A stretch of DNA of 60,472 bases from a virus, in the IMG/VR virus record IMGVR_UViG_3300026519_000014, positions 1-60,472 of that record; one strand, 5' to 3'. Below are positions 1 to 8,601 of this stretch, one piece after another; positions within the stretch are counted from its first letter, which is position 1; each line of letters begins with the position of its first letter. Below the pieces are notes generated by a model. That model was not told the DNA's origin. It searched no databases and saw only the letters and a program-made list of their open reading frames with translations. Position numbers and translations under genes: made by a program.

Positions 1-2612
1 CCTATACTTATACAAAAGTAATAGGGGATTCTTTATGGCCAATAGGAAATGTGAGGCACCATAGATTTCCTACTTTACATAAATTAAGAAGTTTAAGTGC
101 TGTACCTGGAGAGATAGGAAAAACAGTGTTTCCTAAATTATCAGTAGCTGCTTCAAATGTTAATATACCTGCAGAACTTCAGGATAAAATAGTAGGATGG
201 AGAATTACTTGGGCTAAAAGAACTCCTGCAGATGCTACTGTAATGGGGCAAGCTTTATATCAATATGCAGGAATAGAAGACAATGAATATAGAGAAAACC
301 CTGGTTCTGTGGGTTCAGGGGATACCGCAATAGATAAAAAATTTAGTCCAAGTACTGGTAATTTATTGGTGGGTAATAATGTTGTAACTGGTGTAGATGG
401 AAGTAATTTTGCTCAAAGATTTATACATCAACAGGTTATAAAATTTAACTGCCCTGAATTAATTATAGGAAAGCCTTCTATGGGAAGTCTTTATCTTAGA
501 AATGAAGTAAAACTATCAGCTACAGATGCTTTTATTGATAACACTTCTATACAAGGCCCAGGAACTTTAGAATCTGGAATCTATGCTCAAGGAGTACAGC
601 TTTTAGGACAAGAAGAGAGAAGATGGCATTTTCAAAATTTTGAAAAACAATATATTACTTCTGCTACTCATCAAAATAGTTTACTTAGAGAGGTATTGGA
701 TTATTCTTACCAACCTGCTAATATTATAGATTTAACTTCTTTAGGATTAGGTTGTGATTTAAGAACAGGAGAAGAAAGTCTTTATTTAAAAGTAAAGGGA
801 GGACAGCCTGATTATTTAGATCCAAGTATAACTAATTTTGAAATTAAATCAGACCCTGATGGAGTTGCTCCTATAGAATTAGGTATTTATTATAGATTTC
901 CTGGAAATAATAGCCCTGAAACAGGTAGTACACAGGAAGACACCTACCTTACTACATTATGTCAAAGAAAAGATAATGTATATTCTCCTTTTACTGAACA
1001 ACAACAAGTGCTTACTACAGGAAAGGCGTTATCTACAGAAACTACTGGAGTTTTTTATGGGGGAGATGCCAGGGTTTCTTTTACAGGAATTAAGCAAATG
1101 GCTCCCTTTGTTTCTCATGCTACATTTAAAGATAAACATAATGACCCTACATCTATTGGAATAGCTACTCTTTCCATACGTTATTATGGTTCTTACAGTA
1201 CTAAAAACATAGGATTAAGACATCTTGATAATAGCGATATAAGTACTTTATATTTCCCTAAAGTATTAGATTTTTATAATGGTATTTTTGATACCATACC
1301 CCAACAAAAATACAGGACTTTTTTGTATAATGAAGATTACACTTTAGTCAATGAATATAATTCTATTACTGTTCATAATCCAGACACTATACCATCAGCA
1401 TTATTTTTGCCACATACAGTAGTTTCTTCAACAACTAATAAAGTGGAAGAAAGAACTATTTCATGGCAAACTTTCTTATCTGCAGACAGGTATGTAATGC
1501 CCAGAGATAAAGGGCCTGTTATTAACTTACAAGGGGTTAGCAATGATAGGTTGTTTATTCATCAAAGAGATAGTTTATTTATAACCAGAAGCACAACTAC
1601 TTTAAAAGGAGATATTACAGATATTACGTTAGGTTCTGGAGATTTATTTTCTGTAACGCCTACAGAAGTTTTATCTACAGAAGAAGGGTTTGCAGGAACA
1701 CAACATAAGTTTTCCTGTAAATTAACTAAGGCTGGTTATGTTTTTGCAGATGCTGCCCAAGGAAAAATATTTCTTCATAATGGAAGTCAGTTAGAAGAGA
1801 TTTCTAAAAATGGCCAAAGAATATTTTGGCGGGATGCTATTAATAAAGACCTTTTAGATAACCCTTTTCAAGGACAAGGAATAACCATTACTTTTGATGA
1901 AAAATATAATAGACTATTAGTGGGAGTAAGACAAGGAACTGATAAGTCATTTACAGCATCTTATTCACCTGCTACACAATCTTGGGTTTCTTTTCATGAT
2001 TATTATCCTGATTTTTTAATTGAAACCAGGAAAAAGCTTTATTCTTTAAAAAACAGCTTTCCTTCTTCTCAATATAAAGGGATATATGAACACCATACAG
2101 GAGATTATGGTATATACTATAATGTAGTAGAAGATAATCCTACCCCTTATCCTGTACTTATAGATATAGTTTATAATCCTAATCCATATATTAATAAAAT
2201 ATTTGGTGCTGTAGAATGGGCTACTGAAGTTATTCAGGCAGGAGGAGTGCAAGTTAAAGATGAAACTATAGATTATATCACCCTTTCTACTAATAATAAA
2301 ACTACAGGTAGGGTAGAGTTAGAAAGACTGGTAAACCTATCTCAAATACATTCTTCTAATATGAGAAATGTAAATGAATTTTGGAGGTTTAATGCACTTA
2401 GGGATATAGCTGTATCAGGACTTCCTTTCAGATTAGATTTTTACGATGATTTTGCTATTATAGATAGTAATTTAGATTATAACAGACCTTGGTACAGAAG
2501 GGCCAGGTTTATAGATAGGTTTATGATAGCCAGGTTTGAATATAGTAATTTATACAATAATTCATTTGCTTTTTTAAATCATAATGTTAATTTAAGGCAA
2601 AGCTACAGATAA
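1..2612 (+). CDS. Muzzle/stabilisation-type tail protein, 5'-truncated
   Basis: The reading frame is open to the first base of the window, so the gene starts upstream. The GTG at 51 is internal, because the codons before it continue the frame without a stop. About 870 residues are visible. The protein is rich in beta-strand-forming, Tyr/Thr/Asn-rich sequence, with a block around window 1500-2000 (GVSNDRLFIHQ, FADAAQGKIFLHNG, YNRLLVGVRQG) that resembles a beta-propeller. This recalls the large stabilisation or muzzle proteins that close the tail of crAss-like podoviruses. It heads the rightward virion block, 18 bp before the next gene. The general role is inferred from position and sequence feel; no enzymatic motif is visible. 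Confidence 0.6.
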   Translation, partial: YTYTKVIGDSLWPIGNVRHHRFPTLHKLRSLSAVPGEIGKTVFPKLSVAASNVNIPAELQDKIVGWRITWAKRTPADATVMGQALYQYAGIEDNEYRENPGSVGSGDTAIDKKFSPSTGNLLVGNNVVTGVDGSNFAQRFIHQQVIKFNCPELIIGKPSMGSLYLRNEVKLSATDAFIDNTSIQGPGTLESGIYAQGVQLLGQEERRWHFQNFEKQYITSATHQNSLLREVLDYSYQPANIIDLTSLGLGCDLRTGEESLYLKVKGGQPDYLDPSITNFEIKSDPDGVAPIELGIYYRFPGNNSPETGSTQEDTYLTTLCQRKDNVYSPFTEQQQVLTTGKALSTETTGVFYGGDARVSFTGIKQMAPFVSHATFKDKHNDPTSIGIATLSIRYYGSYSTKNIGLRHLDNSDISTLYFPKVLDFYNGIFDTIPQQKYRTFLYNEDYTLVNEYNSITVHNPDTIPSALFLPHTVVSSTTNKVEERTISWQTFLSADRYVMPRDKGPVINLQGVSNDRLFIHQRDSLFITRSTTTLKGDITDITLGSGDLFSVTPTEVLSTEEGFAGTQHKFSCKLTKAGYVFADAAQGKIFLHNGSQLEEISKNGQRIFWRDAINKDLLDNPFQGQGITITFDEKYNRLLVGVRQGTDKSFTASYSPATQSWVSFHDYYPDFLIETRKKLYSLKNSFPSSQYKGIYEHHTGDYGIYYNVVEDNPTPYPVLIDIVYNPNPYINKIFGAVEWATEVIQAGGVQVKDETIDYITLSTNNKTTGRVELERLVNLSQIHSSNMRNVNEFWRFNALRDIAVSGLPFRLDFYDDFAIIDSNLDYNRPWYRRARFIDRFMIARFEYSNLYNNSFAFLNHNVNLRQSYR

Positions 2613-2630
2613 TTTATTATTTTTATTAAT

Positions 2631-5600
2631 ATGAAAAAAACCTCATTTAAATATAAGAAGAAAAAACTAAATCCTGGAGGACTTATTAATTCAGCAGGAG
2701 AGTTTACAGAAAAGGGTTTAGGAATAACTGGAGCTGGAGCTGTAGGAATGATAGGAGATATAATAGCAGCCAATTCTGAAAATATTTCTGTGACTGGAGG
2801 AGCATTAAGTGGTGCTGGAAAAGGAGCTTCAATGGGAATGGCTTTTGGTCCTATAGGAGCAGCTTTAGGAGGAATAGGTGGAGCTTTATTTGGTGGAATT
2901 AATGCTAATAAAATAAAACAAGAGCAAGAAAGAGCTAAAATTGAAGCTGATGACCTTAGAGAAAAAAAGCAAATTTTTTCTTCTCAGGCTATATTAAACA
3001 ATTATAACAACAGAGGAATAGGGGCAGGAAGTTCTTTTAAAAAAGGTGGAATGATAAATTACCCTTATCAAGACCAGGATAAAGGGTTATTGATAAACCC
3101 TACTATTCAATTAGCTGATGGGGGGTATCTTAAACCTATATCAGATACTTCTGTAGAAGTAATAGGAAATAATCCACAAGAGACTGATGGAGTAGAGTTA
3201 GAGAATGCCTTTGTTAATCACGGAGAAAGCATAGAAGAAGATAAAGTATATACAGATGAGTTTGGTATTAATGGTAAAAAAGCAACCAAAAAAAACCCCT
3301 CATTTGCTACTTTACATAAAAGGCTTCAAAAACAAAAAACAGGGGAAGACAAATTTACAGAATTTGATGCTTTTATAGATAGAAAAAGTGAAGCTTTATT
3401 TGCTCAACAAGAAGCTCTAAAAGAAGGGCAAGAAGGAGAACCGGGGCTTAAAAAAGGAGGAAAGATATATATCAAACCTTCTAAAAGAGGGACTTTTACT
3501 GCAACAGCTACTAAAGCAGGATATGAAGTTCAGGAATATGCCTCTAAAATACTTGCTAACAAAAAAAAGCATTCTCCTATAATGGTGAAAAAAGCAAATT
3601 TTGCTAAAAATGCGGCTAAGTGGAATAAAGAATTAGGTGGAAAAATAAGTTATCAGGATGGAGGAACTCCTGAAGACAGAAAATTTGCTTTAGAGGAACA
3701 GGCTGCACTTTTTAATAGAGAACCTTCTACTCCTGAAGAATGGAAAGTAGAAATGGAGCTTAGAAAATATGAGCAATCACCTGAAGAAATAAATCAAAGA
3801 ATACAGGATGCTGAACTATCAGCTAAAAATTTTCTTTATGAGAAAAAAAGAAAAGGAAATCCTCAGTTTGAAACTATAGAGCCTAGTGGTGCAAAACCCT
3901 ATATGACATATAAACCAGGTTCTTTAAATAGCTGGTATCAACAAAGAATAGGAGGAGAGGTACAAGGCATACCTTTACAGGAAAGACTTGCTACAACTTC
4001 TTCAAAATTAGGATTAGACCCTGTTGAATTTACTGCAGCTATGGTTCAAGAAGGGGTAAATGCAGAATCCTTTAATACTAATTTAAAAGAAGCCGGTAAT
4101 ATTGATAGTTATGGATTTGGGCTAGATACTGTAGGAGAATATTCTGATGCTATAGAAAAAAAACTAGGCAAAGAATATAGCAGAGAAACACTTAACCTAT
4201 ATCCTGGAGAAAATGAAAGGAGACAAGCTGTAACTCCTGCCCTTTTCAAAGATTCACAAAGATTTTTAGATACAGCAGGAGCTTTATATCAGCATAGGGC
4301 AGATATAGTAGACAAAACCGCTAAAGATTTAGGTATAGAACTGTCTCCTTGGGAAAAAAGATATTTTAATTATATGAGTTATAATACTCAACATAATGCC
4401 CCTAATGCTGTTGTTTTTGATAAAGAAAATGCTGGAGAAGAATATAATTCTTCTATAAAAAGAATGATGAATAAGTTTAGGGAAGCTAAAAAATTAGGTT
4501 TGTCTGAAGATGAGTTTCATAAATATATAGATGTATCTGGAGATGCTTTAACTACACCATTTGGTGCTGTAGATAAGGGAGACGGACAACTTTTTTATAA
4601 TGCTGGAAACTATGCCAGAAGATTAAAAAAATTACAAGGGGCTTATGAGCAAGATATACCTTTTTACCTTAAAGCCCCGGATAAAGAAGAAATCAATACT
4701 GTTCCTAAATTAAATAAAGGGGGATATACAGACATGAACACTTTAAGTGCTAAACATATGGAAGCTAATTTAACAAAAAGAAAAAAAAAGAAAAAAGGTT
4801 ATCAGGGAGGTGGAGATAAACTTGATAGGTATTCTCAGGGAAATCCTACAGGTGCAGAAGACTTTTTTCCAGGAAAACCACAAAGATATTCTCAAATGAC
4901 ATTAGGTGCTGAAAGTACTATTTTACCTAAGCCTATCAGATATTCTCAAATGACATTAGGAGCAGAATCTGCAATGCCAACAGATAAAACTATTCCTGTA
5001 GCTGCTGATGCCACCAATCTACAATTGCAAAAGCCTATAAAAAAAATACCGTATTCTAATGTTGACTATCAATCTTTATTTAAAGAATATAAAAACGGGG
5101 GAAAAATGAAGAAAAAGTATATACATGGAGGAAAAGACCCTGTTTTAAAAGATATTCAATATGAGGAAAAAGGTACTTTATTTAACCCTTCTCTTAAAAC
5201 TCCTGAAGTTCCTGAGGCTGAAGGACTTGGGTATATACCTATAAGTGACCTTAAACCACCTAACCCAATAAGACTTATGGGAAAAAAGAGTACAAGTACT
5301 CCTACCTATTCTGCTTCAGAAAATAAGTCTTTTGATTTTCAGAAATTAGGAGACGCTTTTGGTACTTATGGTGCTAATATAGCAGGAATGACTACCAGAT
5401 TACCCGAAGTACCTAAACCTGAAATGTTATCTCCCACTAAACTAGCAAGAATAGAAAATGCAGAAGAGTTAGATAGAATTAATAGGGGATATAGAGGTAG
5501 TGTAGCAGGTGTAGACCAAGGAGTAGCTCAGGCAGGAGCAGCAGAATCTACTAAAGCAAGTTTGCTAGCTAAAAAATTGGCTGCTGAAAATGCAAGTTTT

Positions 5601-6008
5601 GATAGGACTGATAAAACTAATATTGCTATTCAAAACCAAGAAGCTGCTATTAATGCTCAGCAAGATGCTACTAATACCAGGATACAAAATCAATTTTTAC
5701 AAGATCAATTAGGTAGAGATTTAAAAGAACTTGAAATAAGAAGGGATTCTCTTACTAATATGGCTGATAAATATATGTTGGGCAGAAGTGAAGATAAAAG
5801 GAGGCTACTAGATTTAGATAAAATGAATCTTACTAAAGAAATGTTTGCTGGAACTCAGGTAGATACCAGAACTATGGAAAGATTAAAAGAATTAAATCCT
5901 GAACTATATAAGATTGTAGGAGGAAAAAAATTCGGTGGTCTCATTAAGAGAAAACCTGGAATGAAAGTTAAAATGAAGAAAAACAAATTCCGTAAAATGA
6001 AGTATTAA
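2631..6008 (+). CDS. Large virion protein with muramidase-like region and repeated KxGG motifs
   Basis: 1125 residues. A Gly/Ala-rich hydrophobic segment (about residues 25-90) could insert into or cross a membrane, and is followed by a charged helix. A central region (about 455-680) has an AAMVQEG segment, a SYGFGLDT segment and a helical core, which together recall lysozyme/transglycosylase folds; a catalytic Glu cannot be proven. Short basic motifs ending in Gly-Gly (KKGG, LNKGG, YKNGG, YIHGG) recur along the chain, and the C-terminus is strongly basic. The gene lies between the muzzle-like protein and the cargo/polymerase genes, so it is probably an ejected or tail-associated protein that assists cell-wall passage. 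Confidence is good for a virion protein and modest for the hydrolase role. Confidence 0.55.
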   Translation: MKKTSFKYKKKKLNPGGLINSAGEFTEKGLGITGAGAVGMIGDIIAANSENISVTGGALSGAGKGASMGMAFGPIGAALGGIGGALFGGINANKIKQEQERAKIEADDLREKKQIFSSQAILNNYNNRGIGAGSSFKKGGMINYPYQDQDKGLLINPTIQLADGGYLKPISDTSVEVIGNNPQETDGVELENAFVNHGESIEEDKVYTDEFGINGKKATKKNPSFATLHKRLQKQKTGEDKFTEFDAFIDRKSEALFAQQEALKEGQEGEPGLKKGGKIYIKPSKRGTFTATATKAGYEVQEYASKILANKKKHSPIMVKKANFAKNAAKWNKELGGKISYQDGGTPEDRKFALEEQAALFNREPSTPEEWKVEMELRKYEQSPEEINQRIQDAELSAKNFLYEKKRKGNPQFETIEPSGAKPYMTYKPGSLNSWYQQRIGGEVQGIPLQERLATTSSKLGLDPVEFTAAMVQEGVNAESFNTNLKEAGNIDSYGFGLDTVGEYSDAIEKKLGKEYSRETLNLYPGENERRQAVTPALFKDSQRFLDTAGALYQHRADIVDKTAKDLGIELSPWEKRYFNYMSYNTQHNAPNAVVFDKENAGEEYNSSIKRMMNKFREAKKLGLSEDEFHKYIDVSGDALTTPFGAVDKGDGQLFYNAGNYARRLKKLQGAYEQDIPFYLKAPDKEEINTVPKLNKGGYTDMNTLSAKHMEANLTKRKKKKKGYQGGGDKLDRYSQGNPTGAEDFFPGKPQRYSQMTLGAESTILPKPIRYSQMTLGAESAMPTDKTIPVAADATNLQLQKPIKKIPYSNVDYQSLFKEYKNGGKMKKKYIHGGKDPVLKDIQYEEKGTLFNPSLKTPEVPEAEGLGYIPISDLKPPNPIRLMGKKSTSTPTYSASENKSFDFQKLGDAFGTYGANIAGMTTRLPEVPKPEMLSPTKLARIENAEELDRINRGYRGSVAGVDQGVAQAGAAESTKASLLAKKLAAENASFDRTDKTNIAIQNQEAAINAQQDATNTRIQNQFLQDQLGRDLKELEIRRDSLTNMADKYMLGRSEDKRRLLDLDKMNLTKEMFAGTQVDTRTMERLKELNPELYKIVGGKKFGGLIKRKPGMKVKMKKNKFRKMKY

Positions 6009-6033
6009 AGACACTATTTATATTTTTGAAGAT

Positions 6034-6062
6034 AAACCCTGGCTGTTTAGTTGGGGTTTTTT
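6034..6062 (+). terminator. Intrinsic terminator after the 1125-residue gene
   Basis: AAACCC at 6034-6039 pairs with GGGTTT at 6054-6059, and the right arm runs into a T tract. It ends rightward transcription 25 bp after the stop codon of the preceding gene. Confidence 0.6.
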
Positions 6063-6066
6063 AATA

Positions 6067-6098
6067 AAAAATCCCTAAGTTTTTTGCAAAATTTAGGG
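6067..6098 (-). terminator. Minus-strand intrinsic terminator at the end of region A
   Basis: CCCTAAGTTTT at 6073-6083 and AAAATTTAGGG at 6088-6098 form an 11-bp stem with one G-U pair and a 4-nt loop. Read leftward, it is followed by ATTTTTTATT. Confidence 0.55.
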
Positions 6099-6600
6099 AG
6101 TTGTGCTACTTTTATAATTCTGGTTATAACAGTTACCACAAAGGCAAATCTACAAAGAGCCTATTGTTTAAACAAACTGAGAGCTTAAAACTTTTTGATA
6201 AAATACTAAAAAGTCCCTTATTGTTCTTAAGCTACCTTAAAAGGCTGAAATCTTAACATAGTAGTAGCGTTGTTATAAGAAGTATAGGCAACAAGTATTT
6301 ACTAACAAGAATATTCACTTATTTAAGCAAAACCCAGGCTCTATCCAACCTGATAACCTGGTGGGTGAAGTATGAACCAGAATATTCTTCTTTAAACCAT
6401 TGAAATAGCTTAAATGCCACCAATCATTTAAGTGAGAGCTTAACAGGGCAGGTTCTATCCTAAGTTAAGTGTTAGTAAGGCTTCTTCCTCTTTGAGTTCA
6501 TTTCACCCAATAGTGGCTATTGGTATCTCTAATTTTGTAATTATCTAAATTTAGGTTACCTTTAAATTGTGGTTTAAAGGAAGTATGGGCATTTTATAGT
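6073..6600 (-). ncRNA. Candidate large structured non-coding RNA (region A)
   Basis: The 636 bp between two virion genes holds no convincing ORF but is dense in hairpins. Perfect stems include 6182-6188 with 6227-6233 enclosing 6190-6196/6208-6214; a 10-bp stem 6307-6316/6380-6389 enclosing a branched domain; an 8-bp stem 6409-6416/6425-6432; 6507-6513/6517-6523; and 6559-6566/6573-6580. The loop TGCCACCA around 6417-6422 can pair with TGGTGG at 6359-6364, a possible kissing or pseudoknot contact. The hairpin at 6073-6098 is followed by a T tract only on the minus strand, which favours a leftward RNA of about 500 nt convergent with the upstream gene. Size and style recall the large phage RNAs ROOL and GOLLD, but I see no signature that assigns it to either. 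Confidence 0.5.
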
Positions 6601-6644
6601 AAGTATTATGTGTTTACTTATATTCTAAATTAAAAATTAAAAAT

Positions 6645-8600
6645 ATGGCAAGTCCTTATGACAATCTAAGGTTTTCTCAATCACAAGTTATTCCTCAATA
6701 TGCAGGAGCTCCAGTAGAAGAATTTAGTAAATTATTAGCAAAAAGGGAGGCAGAGTATAAATCTAATTTAGCAGATATAGACCAACTAGAATTAGCTGCC
6801 AGTACTTTGGATGTTAATGATGCAGATTATGAAGTAAAAAAAGCTGCTTTAGATAAAGTAAGAGAAACTATTCAAGGAATAGCAAATTCTGGAGGGGCTT
6901 ATGAATTTGCTGGAGATAAAATAAGGGCTGCAGCCAGAAATTTTATGGGAAATGAAGCTTTGCAAGCAGCTATGAAAAATCAAGCTACTATTAAGACTAA
7001 AAAAGATGAATATACAAATTTATATCTAAATAAAAAAATATCTGAAGTAGGATATGCAGAAGCTATGAGAAGATTAGCTGATTATCAGGGAATTGGGGAA
7101 GGGGAAAACGGCATCTATGCTACTCCTGATTTATATACTCCTGTTAAATATACAGACTATACTAAAAAATTAGATGATTTTGGCAAAGGGTTTAAAGCAG
7201 ACTTAATAGATAGTGGATGGGTACAGAGTGAAGATGGGAGATGGTTAAACAGAGTTACTAAAAGAGAACTTTCTGCAGATGAAGTAGTAAAAGCAATGAG
7301 AGAGTATGCTGAATCTGATCCTGATATAATGGCTACTATTAATGAACATCAGACTATAACAGGAGAAGATATTTTAACTAAAAATATAGTAGCTCAAGGA
7401 ATTAAGTTAGGTTTTAAAGAAGAACAGTTTGACACTAAAGCACAACCTTATACATTGTCTGCCTATAGGGAAAGAGTAGGTAAAGATAAAACAGATGATG
7501 CTTCTATTCCTTATGATATTATTACAAGGGTGCCTGGTTCTAAAATTAAATCTATAGAAGATTATCATAAAGAAGTGCAAACTATAGAAAAATCTTATGA
7601 TACCTTATTAGAAAAAAGAAATAAATTAAGTATTGACCCTTATACTAATAGAACTGAACTATATAAAATAAACCAAGACTTGGAGGCTTTAGCCGGACAA
7701 AAAGAAGCCTATGAAAATACATATAAAAAGTATGAACAGAGAGCACTTAAAGAGTTAGGCAAAACTTCTGCTCAGTATGCAGAAAATATTATTCCTTTTG
7801 AAGAATTTAAACAACAAAAAAGAATAGATGCCAGCCCTAATTTACAAGACTTTTATTTTACTAAAGAAGGTATTAAAGACTTAGAAAATCAATATAAAAA
7901 ATATTTAGAGGTTGAAGCTCCTATAGCTAGTAAAATTAATGAGTATTTCATTAAAGCAGGAGAAGATAAGACCATGTTAGGAACTGCCAGAGTTTTATCT
8001 ACTGAAAAAGAAAGGAAAACCTTAGGTGCTATTTTTGATTCTACTTTTGGGCTAGGGGCATTATATAAAGGCAAAACTTTAGAAGATAAAGCTGCTGACA
8101 CATTATTAATGGGAGCAACTTTTGTAGGTACTGAAAAAGGCGGTCAACAAGTAGATAATGATACTTTAGAAAAAGTAAATAGTAGGGGGGAAGTTAACTA
8201 TTATACTGATCCAGCTACAGGAAGACAAGGGTTAATTACTGACCTTTTAGATAAAGATGGAAGGTCATTAGGAAAGGTGTTTATTTCTACTCCAAGTTTG
8301 CAAGAATATATACTACAAAAAAACCCTGATGCTTTAGGTGCTATAGTAGGAGGGCAAATTACAGAAATTACTTCTTCTTTAGATGGAACAGGAAAAGTTA
8401 ACTTATCAGCAACTAAAGAATATCCTCCTTTATCTGTAGACGTAGAATATTTGGGAAATGATTTAGAAGCCTCTGAACAAGGACTTTATAAGCTTACATA
8501 CACTATGCCATCGGGAAAAGAAAAAACAGGGTATTTTGTTAACAATCTAGCTTTGATGAAGGCTATTAAAAACCTATACTTACTACAAAAAAATCAATAA
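6645..8600 (+). CDS. crAss-like internal virion (cargo-like) protein
   Basis: 651 residues, mostly alpha-helical and charged, with the N-terminal phrase YDNLRFSQSQVIPQYAG and a long coiled region (residues 25-90). No enzymatic motif is visible. The start is preceded by an A-rich leader, typical of Bacteroidota genes that lack a Shine-Dalgarno box. The stop codon is separated from the next ATG by one base, so translation is probably coupled to the giant polymerase-like gene. In crAss-like phages, proteins in this position are packaged in the head or tail and ejected with the RNA polymerase; that role is inferred here from position. Confidence 0.55.
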   Translation: MASPYDNLRFSQSQVIPQYAGAPVEEFSKLLAKREAEYKSNLADIDQLELAASTLDVNDADYEVKKAALDKVRETIQGIANSGGAYEFAGDKIRAAARNFMGNEALQAAMKNQATIKTKKDEYTNLYLNKKISEVGYAEAMRRLADYQGIGEGENGIYATPDLYTPVKYTDYTKKLDDFGKGFKADLIDSGWVQSEDGRWLNRVTKRELSADEVVKAMREYAESDPDIMATINEHQTITGEDILTKNIVAQGIKLGFKEEQFDTKAQPYTLSAYRERVGKDKTDDASIPYDIITRVPGSKIKSIEDYHKEVQTIEKSYDTLLEKRNKLSIDPYTNRTELYKINQDLEALAGQKEAYENTYKKYEQRALKELGKTSAQYAENIIPFEEFKQQKRIDASPNLQDFYFTKEGIKDLENQYKKYLEVEAPIASKINEYFIKAGEDKTMLGTARVLSTEKERKTLGAIFDSTFGLGALYKGKTLEDKAADTLLMGATFVGTEKGGQQVDNDTLEKVNSRGEVNYYTDPATGRQGLITDLLDKDGRSLGKVFISTPSLQEYILQKNPDALGAIVGGQITEITSSLDGTGKVNLSATKEYPPLSVDVEYLGNDLEASEQGLYKLTYTMPSGKEKTGYFVNNLALMKAIKNLYLLQKNQ

Positions 8601-8601
8601 T

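Noticed and set aside
976-1164. 62-codon plus-strand frame inside the muzzle-like gene
   Set aside because: Out of frame within a long well-formed gene; low-complexity sequence.
6300-6480. tRNA-like look of parts of region A
   Set aside because: No 7-bp acceptor stem or conserved T-loop in any placement; the stems are those of a larger fold.
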